Assembly (NCBI RefSeq): GCF_000313135.1
Contig: NW_004457641.1
Location: 73,260-137,259 of the forward strand
Direction of reading: 5' to 3'
Length of the DNA: 64,000 nucleotides
Origin: Acanthamoeba castellanii str. Neff
Lineage: Eukaryota > Discosea > Longamoebia > Acanthamoebidae
This document shows positions 1 to 12,172 of this stretch, piece after piece. The notes under the pieces were generated by a model, which saw only the letters and a program-made list of their open reading frames with translations, had not been told where the DNA came from and did no database searches. Made by a program: the position numbers and the translations under genes. How positions within the stretch are numbered: position 1 is the stretch's first letter; each line of letters begins with the position of its first letter.

Positions 1-2623
1 AGTAGCCTGAGATGCAAGTACCTGACGGTGGGCGAGGAGAAGAGGGTTTTGAACTTCTGGGAGCCGATCTTGGCGAGGGACAGCCAGATCCACTCGCCCA
101 CCCACTCGGGATTGCCCTCTTCCACCTGCAAACTCGACGACGCCAGACCTGACAGGGCACACTCACGCACGCACGCACGCACGCACGCACACGCCAATAT
201 ACAATCACGCTCGATCAATAACACGCAGGCACCGCGGTAAGTTGTTGGGCAAGGTCCGTACCGGGAAGGAGGACGATGGGGTACTTGGGCACGAGACCCT
301 CACGCGCCATGCTGCGTCCCATGCGCGAGGGCAGGGACTTCTCGGCCAGCGGCGAGCACACGGTCACCCATTGGTCGTGCCACACGCCGGGCGCCCAATC
401 CGAGAGCACCAGTGTGTGATCGCCGATCAACTTGTCACTTCCTGGAGGCCAATCACAGCGAGCGATCAGAAGTGATCGCAAGTCGACCTTAGGCTGGTCA
501 ACAAGTCAGTGTGGGCAGCAATGGTTGCGTACCGAAGATGACGTGGGACCACAGGGACAGCTTGACGCAGTCGGGCACGTCCGATGGAGACGACGAGGCG
601 GAAGGGTAGAGGAAGAAGTGGAACTTCTTGTCGAAGCGAGGCGCGGTCTTGCTTTTACTCACCACCGTGCGCCCCTCCTGCGCAGCCAGTCAGCCATCAG
701 ATATCATATACGCACGCACGCACGCGCAGGCCTGCGGGTGGTGGCAGGTGGTGTACGGTGACGCCGAGTGCGATTTCGGGAATGTCTCTCCTCTCGCCTG
801 TCTTCTTGGGTTCGCCTTCCTTGGCCGTGGACTGGAGCGGAGTGATCATGTCGTCGCTGCCTCTCTGCAGGTGCAGCTGCACGTAGCACGACGCCTTGGC
901 CGGCAGGCCGCACTCGACCACTGTTTTCACGTGAGTCAATGCACGGCACGCACGACACGCACGCGACGGTTCACGAACCTTCGATCTGCAGGTAGCCTTC
1001 CCGTGGCCCTGCGGCGGATGGTAGAGATAACGAATGTGGAGCTGCCCCGTGGAGTAGAGCTTCTCGCGCTTGATTCGATGCGTGGTCCGCTCCTCCAGCT
1101 GTTGTGTCTTCAACCGCCTGCTGAGATCACTCTCGGCCACCGTGTCCATCTCCAAACCTTCTTTTTGGTTGGTCTGTTTTGTACCACACGCGTGCGCGAG
1201 TGCGTGAGGGACGTGCAGGCAGAGCGCTGGACATGCGTACCTTGAAATCAACTCGCAGTTGGATGGCCCCTGTCACATCCACACCGCGAATGTTCTCCGT
1301 GGGGTGAAGCGGGAACCAATGCTCCACCGACTTGTTGCGCGGAAGAGTGTGGCGCTCCAGACAAATGCGACCCTGCATAGTGATTAGCGATTCTTCAACT
1401 CGCGCATGCTGCGCGTGCAGATGTGCGCCTTCTTACGCACCAGGAATACGTCCGAGAAGATGATGTTGTGGTGCCAGAGGCTCAGCGTCACCCCGGCACA
1501 CGAGTCGGGCAGTTCGCTATTGGGTGGGTGAGTGTACGATGAGTTAAACCGATTGGGATCATGGGCAAGCTTGGTGAAGGTACAAGCAACACTCCTGGTC
1601 CTGCCACTGCGGCTCCAAGCTGCGCCCGTTGTGCGCCGTGAGCGTGCGGGAGACCTGCCCGATCTTCTTGAATGTCGTGTCGTACATGGTCAGCCTACAA
1701 AACGCATCCGGGATGCCTGCACGCACATAGTCAGTAGGCGCTGTGGTTGAAGGAGAGAGGGCAGGTGAGAAACATGAACCGCTTTTCTTCGTGGTAGCGA
1801 TGCTCATTGCCTGAAGTGGTGTTACGCGCAACACAACGGGCGCCTCAGGCGACTGCAAAATGAAGAATGTCAGACACACAGACCACAGCAAGTGCAGAGA
1901 GAGGGTTGAAAGGCAGCCGGCAGGCCTGATCACCTTGTCGTGGAGACAGTTGATGAGCATAACATCGGCTGCGAGCTTGTGGGTGGGACCCGACAAAGTC
2001 CAGGTAATCAGCCAGGGCCTTCTTCCGCTTCAGGCCGTCGGTGTCCAAGTTCAGTATCTGTAGCTTGTACGGAAACGAGGGCAACTTCAGCTTGGGCTGG
2101 GCCTTCTCCAGCTGAACTCAAAGTCATCAAGGCCACAAGTGGGTGATGAGCATTGTCAGTCGATCATCGACATACTCACAGTCAAGGTGAAGAGAGACAC
2201 GCGCGTACATGGCAGTGGAGTGCATGCAGCTCGCTGTACCGCTTGCGCACGCTGTGCCTCCGAACCACGGGCGTGCCAGCAAGGTCGGGGCTCCCTTGGA
2301 ACTGCGACGTTACATCGAGCTCATACACCTGTCCAACACCGTATAATCCAGTTAACAGTCCGTTTGCACTGGAGGAGCTGACAAACAGTTCGCACCATGT
2401 ATGCTTCGTCGATGTTGCTGATGGTGTAGCCTCGCCGAAGTGCCACCGAGGTGATGCTTGTCACCGTGTACAACTCTGGTTCTGCTTCCTTGGCCTTTGG
2501 CAGCTCCGCACCTTCGAGGAGCCCGCCCCCAGCTGCAAAAACAATACACAGGCACCAGTTAGTCATAGCCCTGCAAAGAAAGAGCGGGTGACGCGACTTA
2601 GAAATGGATACCTGCGGGTTCAT
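1..2623 (-). CDS. PX-C2-C2-LCAT/PDAT-like lipase or acyltransferase (3' end outside window)
   Basis: Multi-exon gene on the minus strand. Start ATG at 2623 (MNPQ), spliced to LPKAKEAEPELY through an AG acceptor that keeps phase. A PX domain follows at about 2040-2510: VYELDVTSQFQG, then RKRYSELHALH, the RRYSEF-type phosphoinositide-binding signature, then a KLPSFPYK proline loop. Two C2-like beta sandwiches come next: about 1270-1720 (DAFCRLTMYD ... HWFPLHPTENIRG) and about 390-1080 (CGLPAKASCYVQLHL ... KLIGDHTLVLSDW). Then KYPIVLLPG is spliced to LASSSLQVEEGNPEW and WVGEWIWLSLAKIG, the typical start of the LCAT/PDAT alpha/beta-hydrolase family. The catalytic Ser, Asp and His lie beyond position 1. 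I infer a membrane-recruited phospholipase or acyltransferase. One junction near 1985-2000, at the end of the PX domain, does not splice cleanly, so a frameshift or unusual intron is possible there. Confidence 0.62.
157..198. repeat. (ACGC)n microsatellite in an intron
   Basis: ACGC units run through the intron between the LLPG and LASSS exons of the lipase gene. A shorter ACGC run lies at about 709-727 in another intron of the same gene. Confidence 0.8.
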
Positions 2624-2885
2624 GGTCCTTTACCCCGACACTATACGTGTACATCGCTGGTGGTGCACGACGTCGAGCCAAGTCTTCTGAAACCCGCTTG
2701 CTGCCAACCCGCGCCGAGACGTAATTAGAAGTTTAGAATTCCTATTTGTCTCCAGCAGTGCGAGCCCACGCCGATTTGGAATGTGAGACATTTGCGCTCT
2801 GCTTCGCTCTCGCACAGGTCTGGAAAAGAAATTAAAAAAAGGAACGTGTTGGGCAAAGGCGAGGGCGACTGCAGGCCAGCTCGCG

Positions 2886-5348
2886 TCACGTGGGGAAGCC
2901 CTCCCTGGCGCTGCTCGACCCGGTGAGGCCTGCCCGGCTTCGTCCCAACGGGCCAGAAAAGTCCTGTGAGAGAACAAAGGGGAGTCAGTCTCTTGGCAAA
3001 GCGAAGCATCAGCATCACATCGTCTGCTCTAAGCAAGCTTGCTTACCATTGCTCGAATGCTGCTATCCTCGTTGGCCGAGTACTACATGAGACAGACAGA
3101 CCGCAATGTGAGCGAGTGCAATCATGCGAGAGCGTGTGCACACTTCTCGAGTGAAGGCGGTAGCGGTGGGTGTTACCAGAATGTTGTCGTAGACGAGAAG
3201 GGCGTGCACGCAGCTGGTGCCGACGGAGCCGAGTTCGTTGTAGCATTCGTTCTTTTCTCTGTCCCATATGCGCACCTTTCCGTCCATCGAGCCCTGGCAC
3301 AAATTCAAAAGCGAAGTGAGCGCCCGGTGGTCGGTAAGGAGGACAAGTTGAGGCAAGGACAAGTACGCACCGAGAAGAGGGTGGTGTCGTCAAGTGCCAG
3401 GCCATAGACCCACGACGTATGGCCGGTGAGTCGGCACATGAACTTGCCCGCGCGAAGATCAAAGACCGCAATGTGCTGGTCCTCCCTGCGCAGCGCGACA
3501 CGGCAAAATGTCAAAGCCCAGGGTGATACCCTAACTCCGTAGACAAGACAGTTGGGTGGCGTACCTTCCACCGTACACGAGCTCTTGGACAGGGTCGTAG
3601 CGGATGGCACAGTACTTGTCGCCGGGTTGGTCCTTCAAGACCATCGCACATTCCTTGTCCTTAAGGCTCCACAGCCGCACTGTTGCTTGGCGTTTGAGCC
3701 ACCACCTCCAGTACGAACACGTTGGGCTCAAAGAGTACCGGTTCTGTCCCAAGAGCCTGTGATGAGCCGATCTTCGTGAAAACTGAGGCCGGTTACCGCT
3801 CCGTCGTGCCCTCTGATCGTGTCCAGGTGGCAGCCCGTCTCCAGTTCCCTGGTTATTTGTTCAACGAGTATGGGTCAGCGTCGCTGTTTCAGGAACGCGG
3901 GGGCTAAGCGGGGTGGCTACCAGATCTTAATGCTGTTGTCGTTTGATCCGCTCACGACGAGCCCTCGAGACTTGTCAACTTGGCAGCACCGAATGTAGCC
4001 GATCTCGCCCGGTCGTGTCAGCGTTGTCAGGCTGCTATACGTGTCGAGATCCCAAACTGCGAAGGTAGAGCGAGTCCACACGGAGATTCTTAGTACGAGA
4101 AGTGCGAGTGGCAACTTTGGGAAAGAGAGTAGAGTGCAGGGTACCCTGAAGTGTAGTGTCCCACGAGCCTGTGACTGCCAGGTTCTGATTGATGCTCAGG
4201 CATGACACTAAGGCACCACGAGGCGATATTGTAGTGAGGAACGTGCGTAGCTGCAAGAAGAAGAGGGTGTCGCGTACAAGTGTGCTTGTGGGCCGGAATG
4301 CATCTCAACAATTTTCCCGTAGAAATGTCAATCGCGAGCATCTTGCCTGAAGATAACGAGCATAAAAGAGCGAAACTGGTGCCTCAGCAAACAAGTGGAG
4401 ACGATGGGCGAAAGCACAGCAGACGTACCACGCATGGTCCCTCCGATGAGAATGTCTTTCTCAGCATACACACCCTAGGTAGCGTTGGAGAAAATGCGTC
4501 GATTAGCCTTCATTGTCGGGTTGAGGCGAGGCGGGCAGGGACGAACCAGACATCCAATTCCGCCCAGACCACGGTTCATCTCGCTGAAGTCCTCTTTCAA
4601 GGGGTCCGCGTGATCATCAGAGTTTTGATCCTGTAGTGAAGAGGAAGGTGTAAACCAACTACGAGGCTTCGGCGCCGTTCCGCATTTGAAAGAAACCAAA
4701 GGCCAAGAGTCACACCTCGTAGTGTTTGCGAGCGAAGTGGCTGGGGTTGTACACGGTCACGTGGGGCGGCTTGCCATAGTCCGTTTTAAGGCGCCCCAAG
4801 TAGAGCCACTTCCAGCCCACCTGAGAAAGGCAATAAGCGCATTGTTAGGGGGTTGTGTCTGCGAGGGAGATCACGACGGGCAATGGTGCATTTTGGATGG
4901 ACTGGGCAGATGGCTGTCTCTTGCTGAGCGAGTAGTAGAGTTCCTTCCACAGCTCCTTTTCCTCGGTTAGCCTGCTGTAGTACTGCAATAACAGAGCGGT
5001 AACGATGTCAAGTAGAAGAGCATGAGGATATGCAAGCACACGTAGAGAGCGAAAATAGAGGAAGAGGGAGGGGTACCCTGCTGGTTTGTGCAAGCTGGCC
5101 AAGGTCGCGAGCGGAGAGGAAAGACAATATATGCAAAGCAACCTCCTCGGGTATGTCATCTAACCAGGAGGTATGGAGAACTCTCCAGTCCTCTTCTGCT
5201 ACAATGGGCAGATTAAATCAGTAATTAATTCTTTTGCTGAAAAGAAAATGCTCGTACCTGGGCAGCTCATGGGCTCCACTTGCTCCACTTGCGTAGTCTG
5301 GGACTTTTCCTCCCTCTTGGGCAGGAGCATGCGCAGGAAGGGCAGCAT
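2886..5348 (-). CDS. F-box/WD40-repeat protein (putative SCF substrate receptor)
   Basis: The first exon starts at ATG 5348 (MLPFLRMLLPKREE). The next (about 5091-5205) carries an F-box, LDDIPEEVALHILSFLSARD, which would bind Skp1. A linker reads YYSRLTEEKELWKELYYSL and WKWLYLGRLKTDYG, then WD40 blades follow in order: NRGLGGIGCLV region, LAIDISTGKLLRCIPAHK, SWDTTLQ, FAVWDLDTYSSL, SGSNDNSIKIW, VRLWSLKDKECAMVL, IAVFDLRAGKFMCRLTGH and GSMDGKVRIWDREKNECY. This is the usual F-box plus beta-propeller layout of Cdc4/FBXW adaptors that present substrates to a cullin-1 ubiquitin ligase. The stop at 2886 assumes splicing of YDNIL to DFSGPLGRSRAG; that last exon is short and the least certain part. The target protein is unknown. 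Confidence 0.8.
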
Positions 5349-5499
5349 CTCGCGGCACTTAATCAAAGGGCATCAACGTTTGCGCGTGCACGGCTTGGGG
5401 TTCTTGTTTGTTTGTTTTTTATTTTTGTGCCCTTTCTTTTCCTTTTTCCATGTTTGTTGTCGACGAGCTGCAGGACGATTGTTACCTTCTTCCTCCTTC

Positions 5500-7377
<1,878 letters not shown>

Positions 7378-7595
7378 TTTCTATGTAGCGAAAACAAAAA
7401 TCGAAGCTTGGAGAGGAAGTTGTCCAATCGATTGCTCTCTCGATCTTCTTCTCCGTGTGACGCAGGCAATCGAGGTAAAGTGGCTCCAAAGAGAAATGAC
7501 GAAGAAAAGCTATTTCCCAAGACCTCGTCGGGTGCCCTTTCCGTTTTCTTGTTTGTACATTGATCCGTCATCAAATCGATACTGCGCTGCTGATC

Positions 7596-10031
7596 ATGAG
7601 GAGCGTTCTGGCAAGACGAGGCGGCGTGAGCGCGGCGCGTGGTGCGGTGTCGGCCACGTCGGTGGGTCATACCGCGAGACGTCTGGTGAGCTCGTCCACG
7701 GCGAGGCCGCTGTCCGAGGTCGATCCGGAAGTGCACAGCCTCATCCACGAAGAGTACGAACGTCAGAAGTACGGCATCGAGCTCATCGCCTCTGAGGTAC
7801 CTCCTCCCACGACCTCATTTTCAATAGAACGAAGATTACGCCACATTGCGCTGCTCCCTTTTACGCATTTACCTGCCGCACGTAGCGTTGTGGTCGGCAC
7901 TGCCTCTGAACATCAATTTAGCACTAATTCTGATGTCTCTTAATTAATTTGTCAAATGCATGGATAGAACTTCACCTCGCGAGCTGTGCTCGAGGCCTTG
8001 GGTTCCGTCATGACCAACAAGTACTCGGAGGGCTACCCTGGCGCTCGGTACAGCTCTCCAGCCCCGGCACAACCTGCCCTCGGCCCTTGCTCACCTGTTT
8101 GGTGGTGGGTGCTGTACCAGGTACTACGGTGGCAATGAGGTGATCGACAAGAACGAGCGGCTGTGCATCCAGCGCGCTCTGGACGCCTTCCACCTGGACT
8201 CGGCCAAGTGGGGCGTCAACGTGCAGCCCTACTCGGGCTCGCCGGCCAACTTCGCCGCATACACGGCCCTGCTCAACCCGCACGACCGCATCATGGGCCT
8301 CGACCTGCCCCACGGTGGCCAGTACGACCGCCCTGGGACCCCAGTTGTCGTTGTTATTCTCCCCTTCGCCGTCTACGAGAGCCCTGGCTGACATCAGCTT
8401 GCTTGTCACTTGGCCGCGCAGTCTGACTCATGGCTACATGTCCCCCAAGAAGCGCATCTCGGCTACGTCGATCTACTTCGAATCGATGCCCTACAGGTAT
8501 ACACGCCGAGAATAACGTTGAAGGCTTTCGCTTGGTTCATGTTAACGCCTCATCTTTCTTGTTGTTGCTGTCATTGTCGATGTCCGCAGGCTGAACGAGT
8601 CGACCGGCTACGTTGACTACGATGAGCTGCGCCGGTCTGCCCTCCTCTTCCGGCCCAAGATCATCATCGCCGGCGCCTCCGCCTACCCGCGCAACTTTGA
8701 CTACGCTCGCATGCGTCAGGTTAGCCATTCTCTCGCTCTTCACTCTTGCCTCCCGCAGTCATCGTTGTGCTGAATGAGAGGTGCGTGTGTGGGCCATCTG
8801 TAGATCTGCGATGAGGTGGGTGCCTACCTGATGGGCGACATGGCCCACATCTCCGGACTCGTGGCAGCCCAGCAGGTGCCGTCGCCGTTCGACCACTGCG
8901 ACGTGGTGACCTCCACCACCCACAAGACCCTCCGCGGACCCCGCTCCGGCGTCATCTTCTTCAGGCGTGGCGTCAAGTCCGTTGATCCCAAGACCAGCAA
9001 GGGTACTGCGCCTCACCCTTGTGTGCGTCGTGTGTGTGTGCGGTGGCCGTGCGCGCTCACTCCCGAAATTGTTTGTGCAATTTTCAGAGACTCTGTACGA
9101 CCTGGAGGAGCGGATCAACTTTGCGGTGTTCCCCTCGCTCCAGGGTGGTCCCCACAACAACACCATTGCCGCGCTGGCCGTGAGCTTGAAGGAGGTAATG
9201 GACTCTCATGCCCCTCAAGCCAGGCGTCAGGAGCTGACCCTCAATTCCTCGAATTCTCGTTGTATTAGGCCATGTCGCCCGAATTCGTGGAGTATCAGGT
9301 GCAGGTGAAGAAGAACTGCGCTCGCCTCGCCTCCTCCCTGCAAAGCAAGGGCTACACCCTCGTGTCGGGTACGTCGCACACACCAACGCGAGAGGCTCAC
9401 AGTTTTTTTTAAGCGTCACTCACTCTCTTGCTCGGCTCCCAGGCGGCACCGACAACCACCTGCTGTTGCTCGACCTCAGGCCCCAGGGCGTTGACGGTTC
9501 GCGAACTGAGGTGCGTCAGAGATTTACGCGCTGCGTCGCGACGCCAAACAATTACTGAAAGAACGGCCAACACACGACACGACACGACACGCGATACACA
9601 GACCGTGATGGAGGCGTGCAACATCACAGTGAACAAGAACACCGTGCCCGGCGACACTCGCCCCATGGTGCCCGGCGGCGTGCGCATCGGCACTCCGGCC
9701 ATGACGACCCGCGGCCTGAAGGAGGCCGAGTTCGAGGTCGTCTCCGACTTCCTCCACCGCTCCGTCCAGATCACCCAGTCCCTCGCCAAGCAGGGTACGT
9801 CCCCCTTGCACTTCCAGCTGCCTGTGTGGCTTCATTCTTACGTGACGCGCCTGTGTGTCGTGTGTGTCGTGTGTCGTGCGTGTGTGGTCGTGGTGGTGTT
9901 AACTCAACTCAGGAGGAGGCAACCTGAAGGCCTTCAAGGAGCAGGTGGAGAAGGAGAAGAGCGGCGGAGAGATCGCGCGCCTGCGCAAGGAGGTCATCGA
10001 CTTCTCCGGCTCGTTCCCCCTCCCCAGCTAA
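7596..10031 (+). CDS. SHMT: Serine hydroxymethyltransferase, probably mitochondrial
   Basis: PLP enzyme that interconverts serine plus tetrahydrofolate with glycine plus methylene-tetrahydrofolate. ATG 7596 opens [16 protein letters not shown], an Arg/Ala/Ser-rich leader with no acidic residue in its first 35 or so positions, which suggests mitochondrial import. The core exons are recognisable in order: [82 protein letters not shown], and the PLP-lysine motif [16 protein letters not shown]. Then come [41 protein letters not shown] and the end FSGSFPLPS. Introns are short; the first runs from 7797 to 7967. The complete family core is present. Several introns carry short ACGACAC or GTGTCGT tandem repeats. 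Confidence 0.95.
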
Positions 10032-10222
10032 ACTCACCCCATTTTCCGGAATGATGAACATCACTTCTTCACCAAGCTTCACAACATAGTGATGATTGTG
10101 GAATGCCTGGAATTCAGCTGGGAAGTGGCTCCCGCCCAAGCGCTTCTATCTTGTTGTTGCACCAAATTGAACATCACTTACGCGGCAGACAACAAACAAG
10201 CTCAACGCTCAGTGAGAAGTGG

Positions 10223-11082
10223 ATGCCATGGATTCGCCAGAGGGTCTTGGTGGTGGCGCTGCTGGCTGTAGCCCTCGGCCTCTTCGCTCTGGCCTATGTG
10301 CTGCCGTGGTACCGAATCACCGAGACCGACGTGCCCTACCCCACCTGGGACAGCAACACGACGGCCGCCACCGTTGTGTTCACCCTCTACACGGGCTACT
10401 GGTCTGGCATCGCCCGCACCATTCACCACCGCACCAACGCCTCGACGACCAAGTCGTGGTCCGAGTCCCCCGCCACCGACACTGTCCAAGACCAGCTGTG
10501 GACCGCCGGGCTGGTGGAGGGCACCATGGCGTTGGGCTTCCTCGTGCTGCTTGCGGTGGCGCTGAAGTGCGACCGCCGTGCAAGCTGGCGGTCGGGACGC
10601 CGGAGGAGGGGTGTGTTGCTGTCGGTGATCGTGGCCGTCTGTGCGTGCCTGGCCTGGCTCGGCTTTTGGCTGGGCCTGAGCCAGACCCTGGCACTCGACG
10701 GCTCGCTCTGCCCCGACGCCGCGTACGCAACCCTTTCTGCTGACGGCGGTCGGCACCCAAACCAGGGACCCCACCAGGAGGGCTGGTGCACCAACTTCGC
10801 TGGCCGCCGGTCCCACGTCGGCGCGTTCAACAGTGGCTTTGCCTGGGGGCCGCTCAGGTTCGTGGGAATCTTGACCAAGGGGAAAAGGGGGCGCTGCAGG
10901 TGGATGACGAGCTGTGAGTGTGGCTACTGTGCAGTGGATGGTGGCTGGCGCTGGTGGGCGCCGTCGTGTTTGCCGCGGTGCCGCTGGGCGAGTGCCTGCT
11001 TTGGCGCCAGGAGGAGGCGCTGCTGCAGGACGCTAGCTATCTACTGCCTCTGCTGCCCCAAAACTACAGCACCTCTCACTAA
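10223..11082 (+). CDS. Four-transmembrane protein of unknown function
   Basis: Starts at ATG 10223 (MPWIRQRV), chosen because the hydrophobic first helix (VLVVALLAVALGLFALAYVL) follows at once; the frame is open upstream to ATG 10103. A long extracellular-type loop with NTT and NAS glycosylation sequons follows, then helix 2 (LWTAGLVEGTMALGFLVLL), a basic loop RRASWRSGRRRRG, helix 3 (SVIVAVCACLAWLGFWLGL) and a second loop with two cysteines. Splicing of one intron (about 10858-10931) gives FAWGPLSGWWLALVGAVVF, the fourth helix, and the end LLPLLPQNYSTSH at 11082. The layout of short N-terminus, four helices and a large first loop resembles tetraspan or claudin-like proteins in shape only; I recognise no family signature. 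Confidence 0.72.
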
Positions 11083-11630
11083 CACCATACTACGACAAGC
11101 TCAAACACCAGCAAAAAGGCTACACCCGCCTACTGATTGGTTGTGGAGTTATACTTCCCCTTCTGCGATTCTTTTTTATCATTTAATTCATTTCAACTCC
11201 CACAATCTGTGCGCGGTAGCCGGGCCAAAGCTTGATGTGGGCTTGCGTCCTGTTTGGTGATGTGGGTGTGGGCAGTCAGCTTGCAAAGATGAGTTCTACG
11301 CTACTTCGAATCCAACGTGCAGCAGTAGCAAGAGGCCCGAAGCTTCTATCATCCGAACAGGTTGACGAATCACGATAATCATCGCAATTCCCAGGCTGGT
11401 TCGCCGTGTGCCGGCATAGGCACAGGGCGGACCGCCACTCCAACGCAGAGAGTAAACTCTGCTTCATCAACAAATCGCCGGACCGAAAGGTCAGGATCCC
11501 CCTGGACCCCAATACCCCCAACAACCGCGTGATTCGCCATCAAGCGGCCCACACCCACCTTTTTATCATCTAGGTCTTTTTTTTTTTTTTTTGAAGTTGT
11601 TCTTGGTTTTAAAAGCGAATTAGAAATACA
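11083..11630. other. Intergenic, no gene seen
   Basis: Holds the 3' flank of the four-TM gene, a T-rich stretch near 11575-11595 and no ORF I would defend. It ends where the receptor-kinase relic begins. Confidence 0.5.
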
Positions 11631-11860
11631 ATCAACTCGGGCGGGCAGTTGGGGATCTGCGGTCGCTTGCCCTCGAGCACGTCCAGCGACACGCCCATGA
11701 AGTTGCGCCCAGCGAAGGGCTCCTTGCGCGTCACCACCTCCCACATAATGGTGCGAAGGAGAACACGTCGTCCGCGGATGATCTCCGGGTGGCGAATGGC
11801 GGGTGCTGGACCGTCGGAAGTTGTGTGCTCCTCAACTTTGTAGAGATCGCACCACCGCTC
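11631..11860 (-). pseudogene. Relic of the second kinase domain of the receptor kinase/cyclase family
   Basis: The minus strand reads PEIIRGRR, then IMWEVVTRKEPFAGRNFMG and VSLDVLEGKRPQIPN. This matches residues of the C-terminal kinase in the intact gene at 46073-52521 (PEVIRG ... VLTRKEPFAGRNFMG). About a dozen codons are missing between the APE motif and the F-helix, no upstream catalytic loop is present, and the reading frame runs out shortly after CPPELIVF. It is a fragment, not an expressed kinase. It lies downstream of CLU gene A, on the same strand as the larger receptor pseudogene on the other side of that gene. Confidence 0.85.
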
Positions 11861-12172
11861 GGCCACTGTCCGGACACAAGCTGCATAATATCCTGCAGGA
11901 GACACGGTGGTGACGCAACCGCCGATCATGGTTGGTGGTGACTCCCACCCTGCTCCGGGCCACAAGGTGCTGATTCAAAGCAGTTTCAAGCCTTGACAGG
12001 GCACTCAAGATGATTAGTGGACAATGTTGGATCATATAAATCGATTTGTGGTTGCTTTTAAATTGATCACTTAAAACAACGCATGCTACGTACGAGAAGA
12101 GGTTGTGGCGCGAAGGTGTTTGTCTTCTTCTGGCTCGGGTCGAGGAGATAAACAGAAGTTTATTATTTTCTT

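Noticed and set aside
2725..2860. Possible upstream exon of the lipase gene (MSHIPNRRG frame)
   Set aside because: No donor gives a phase-correct join to the PX exons; ATG 2623 does.
10103..10222. Extended N-terminus for the four-TM protein
   Set aside because: ATG 10103 lies 72 bases after the SHMT stop and adds a low-quality leader; ATG 10223 places the first helix normally.
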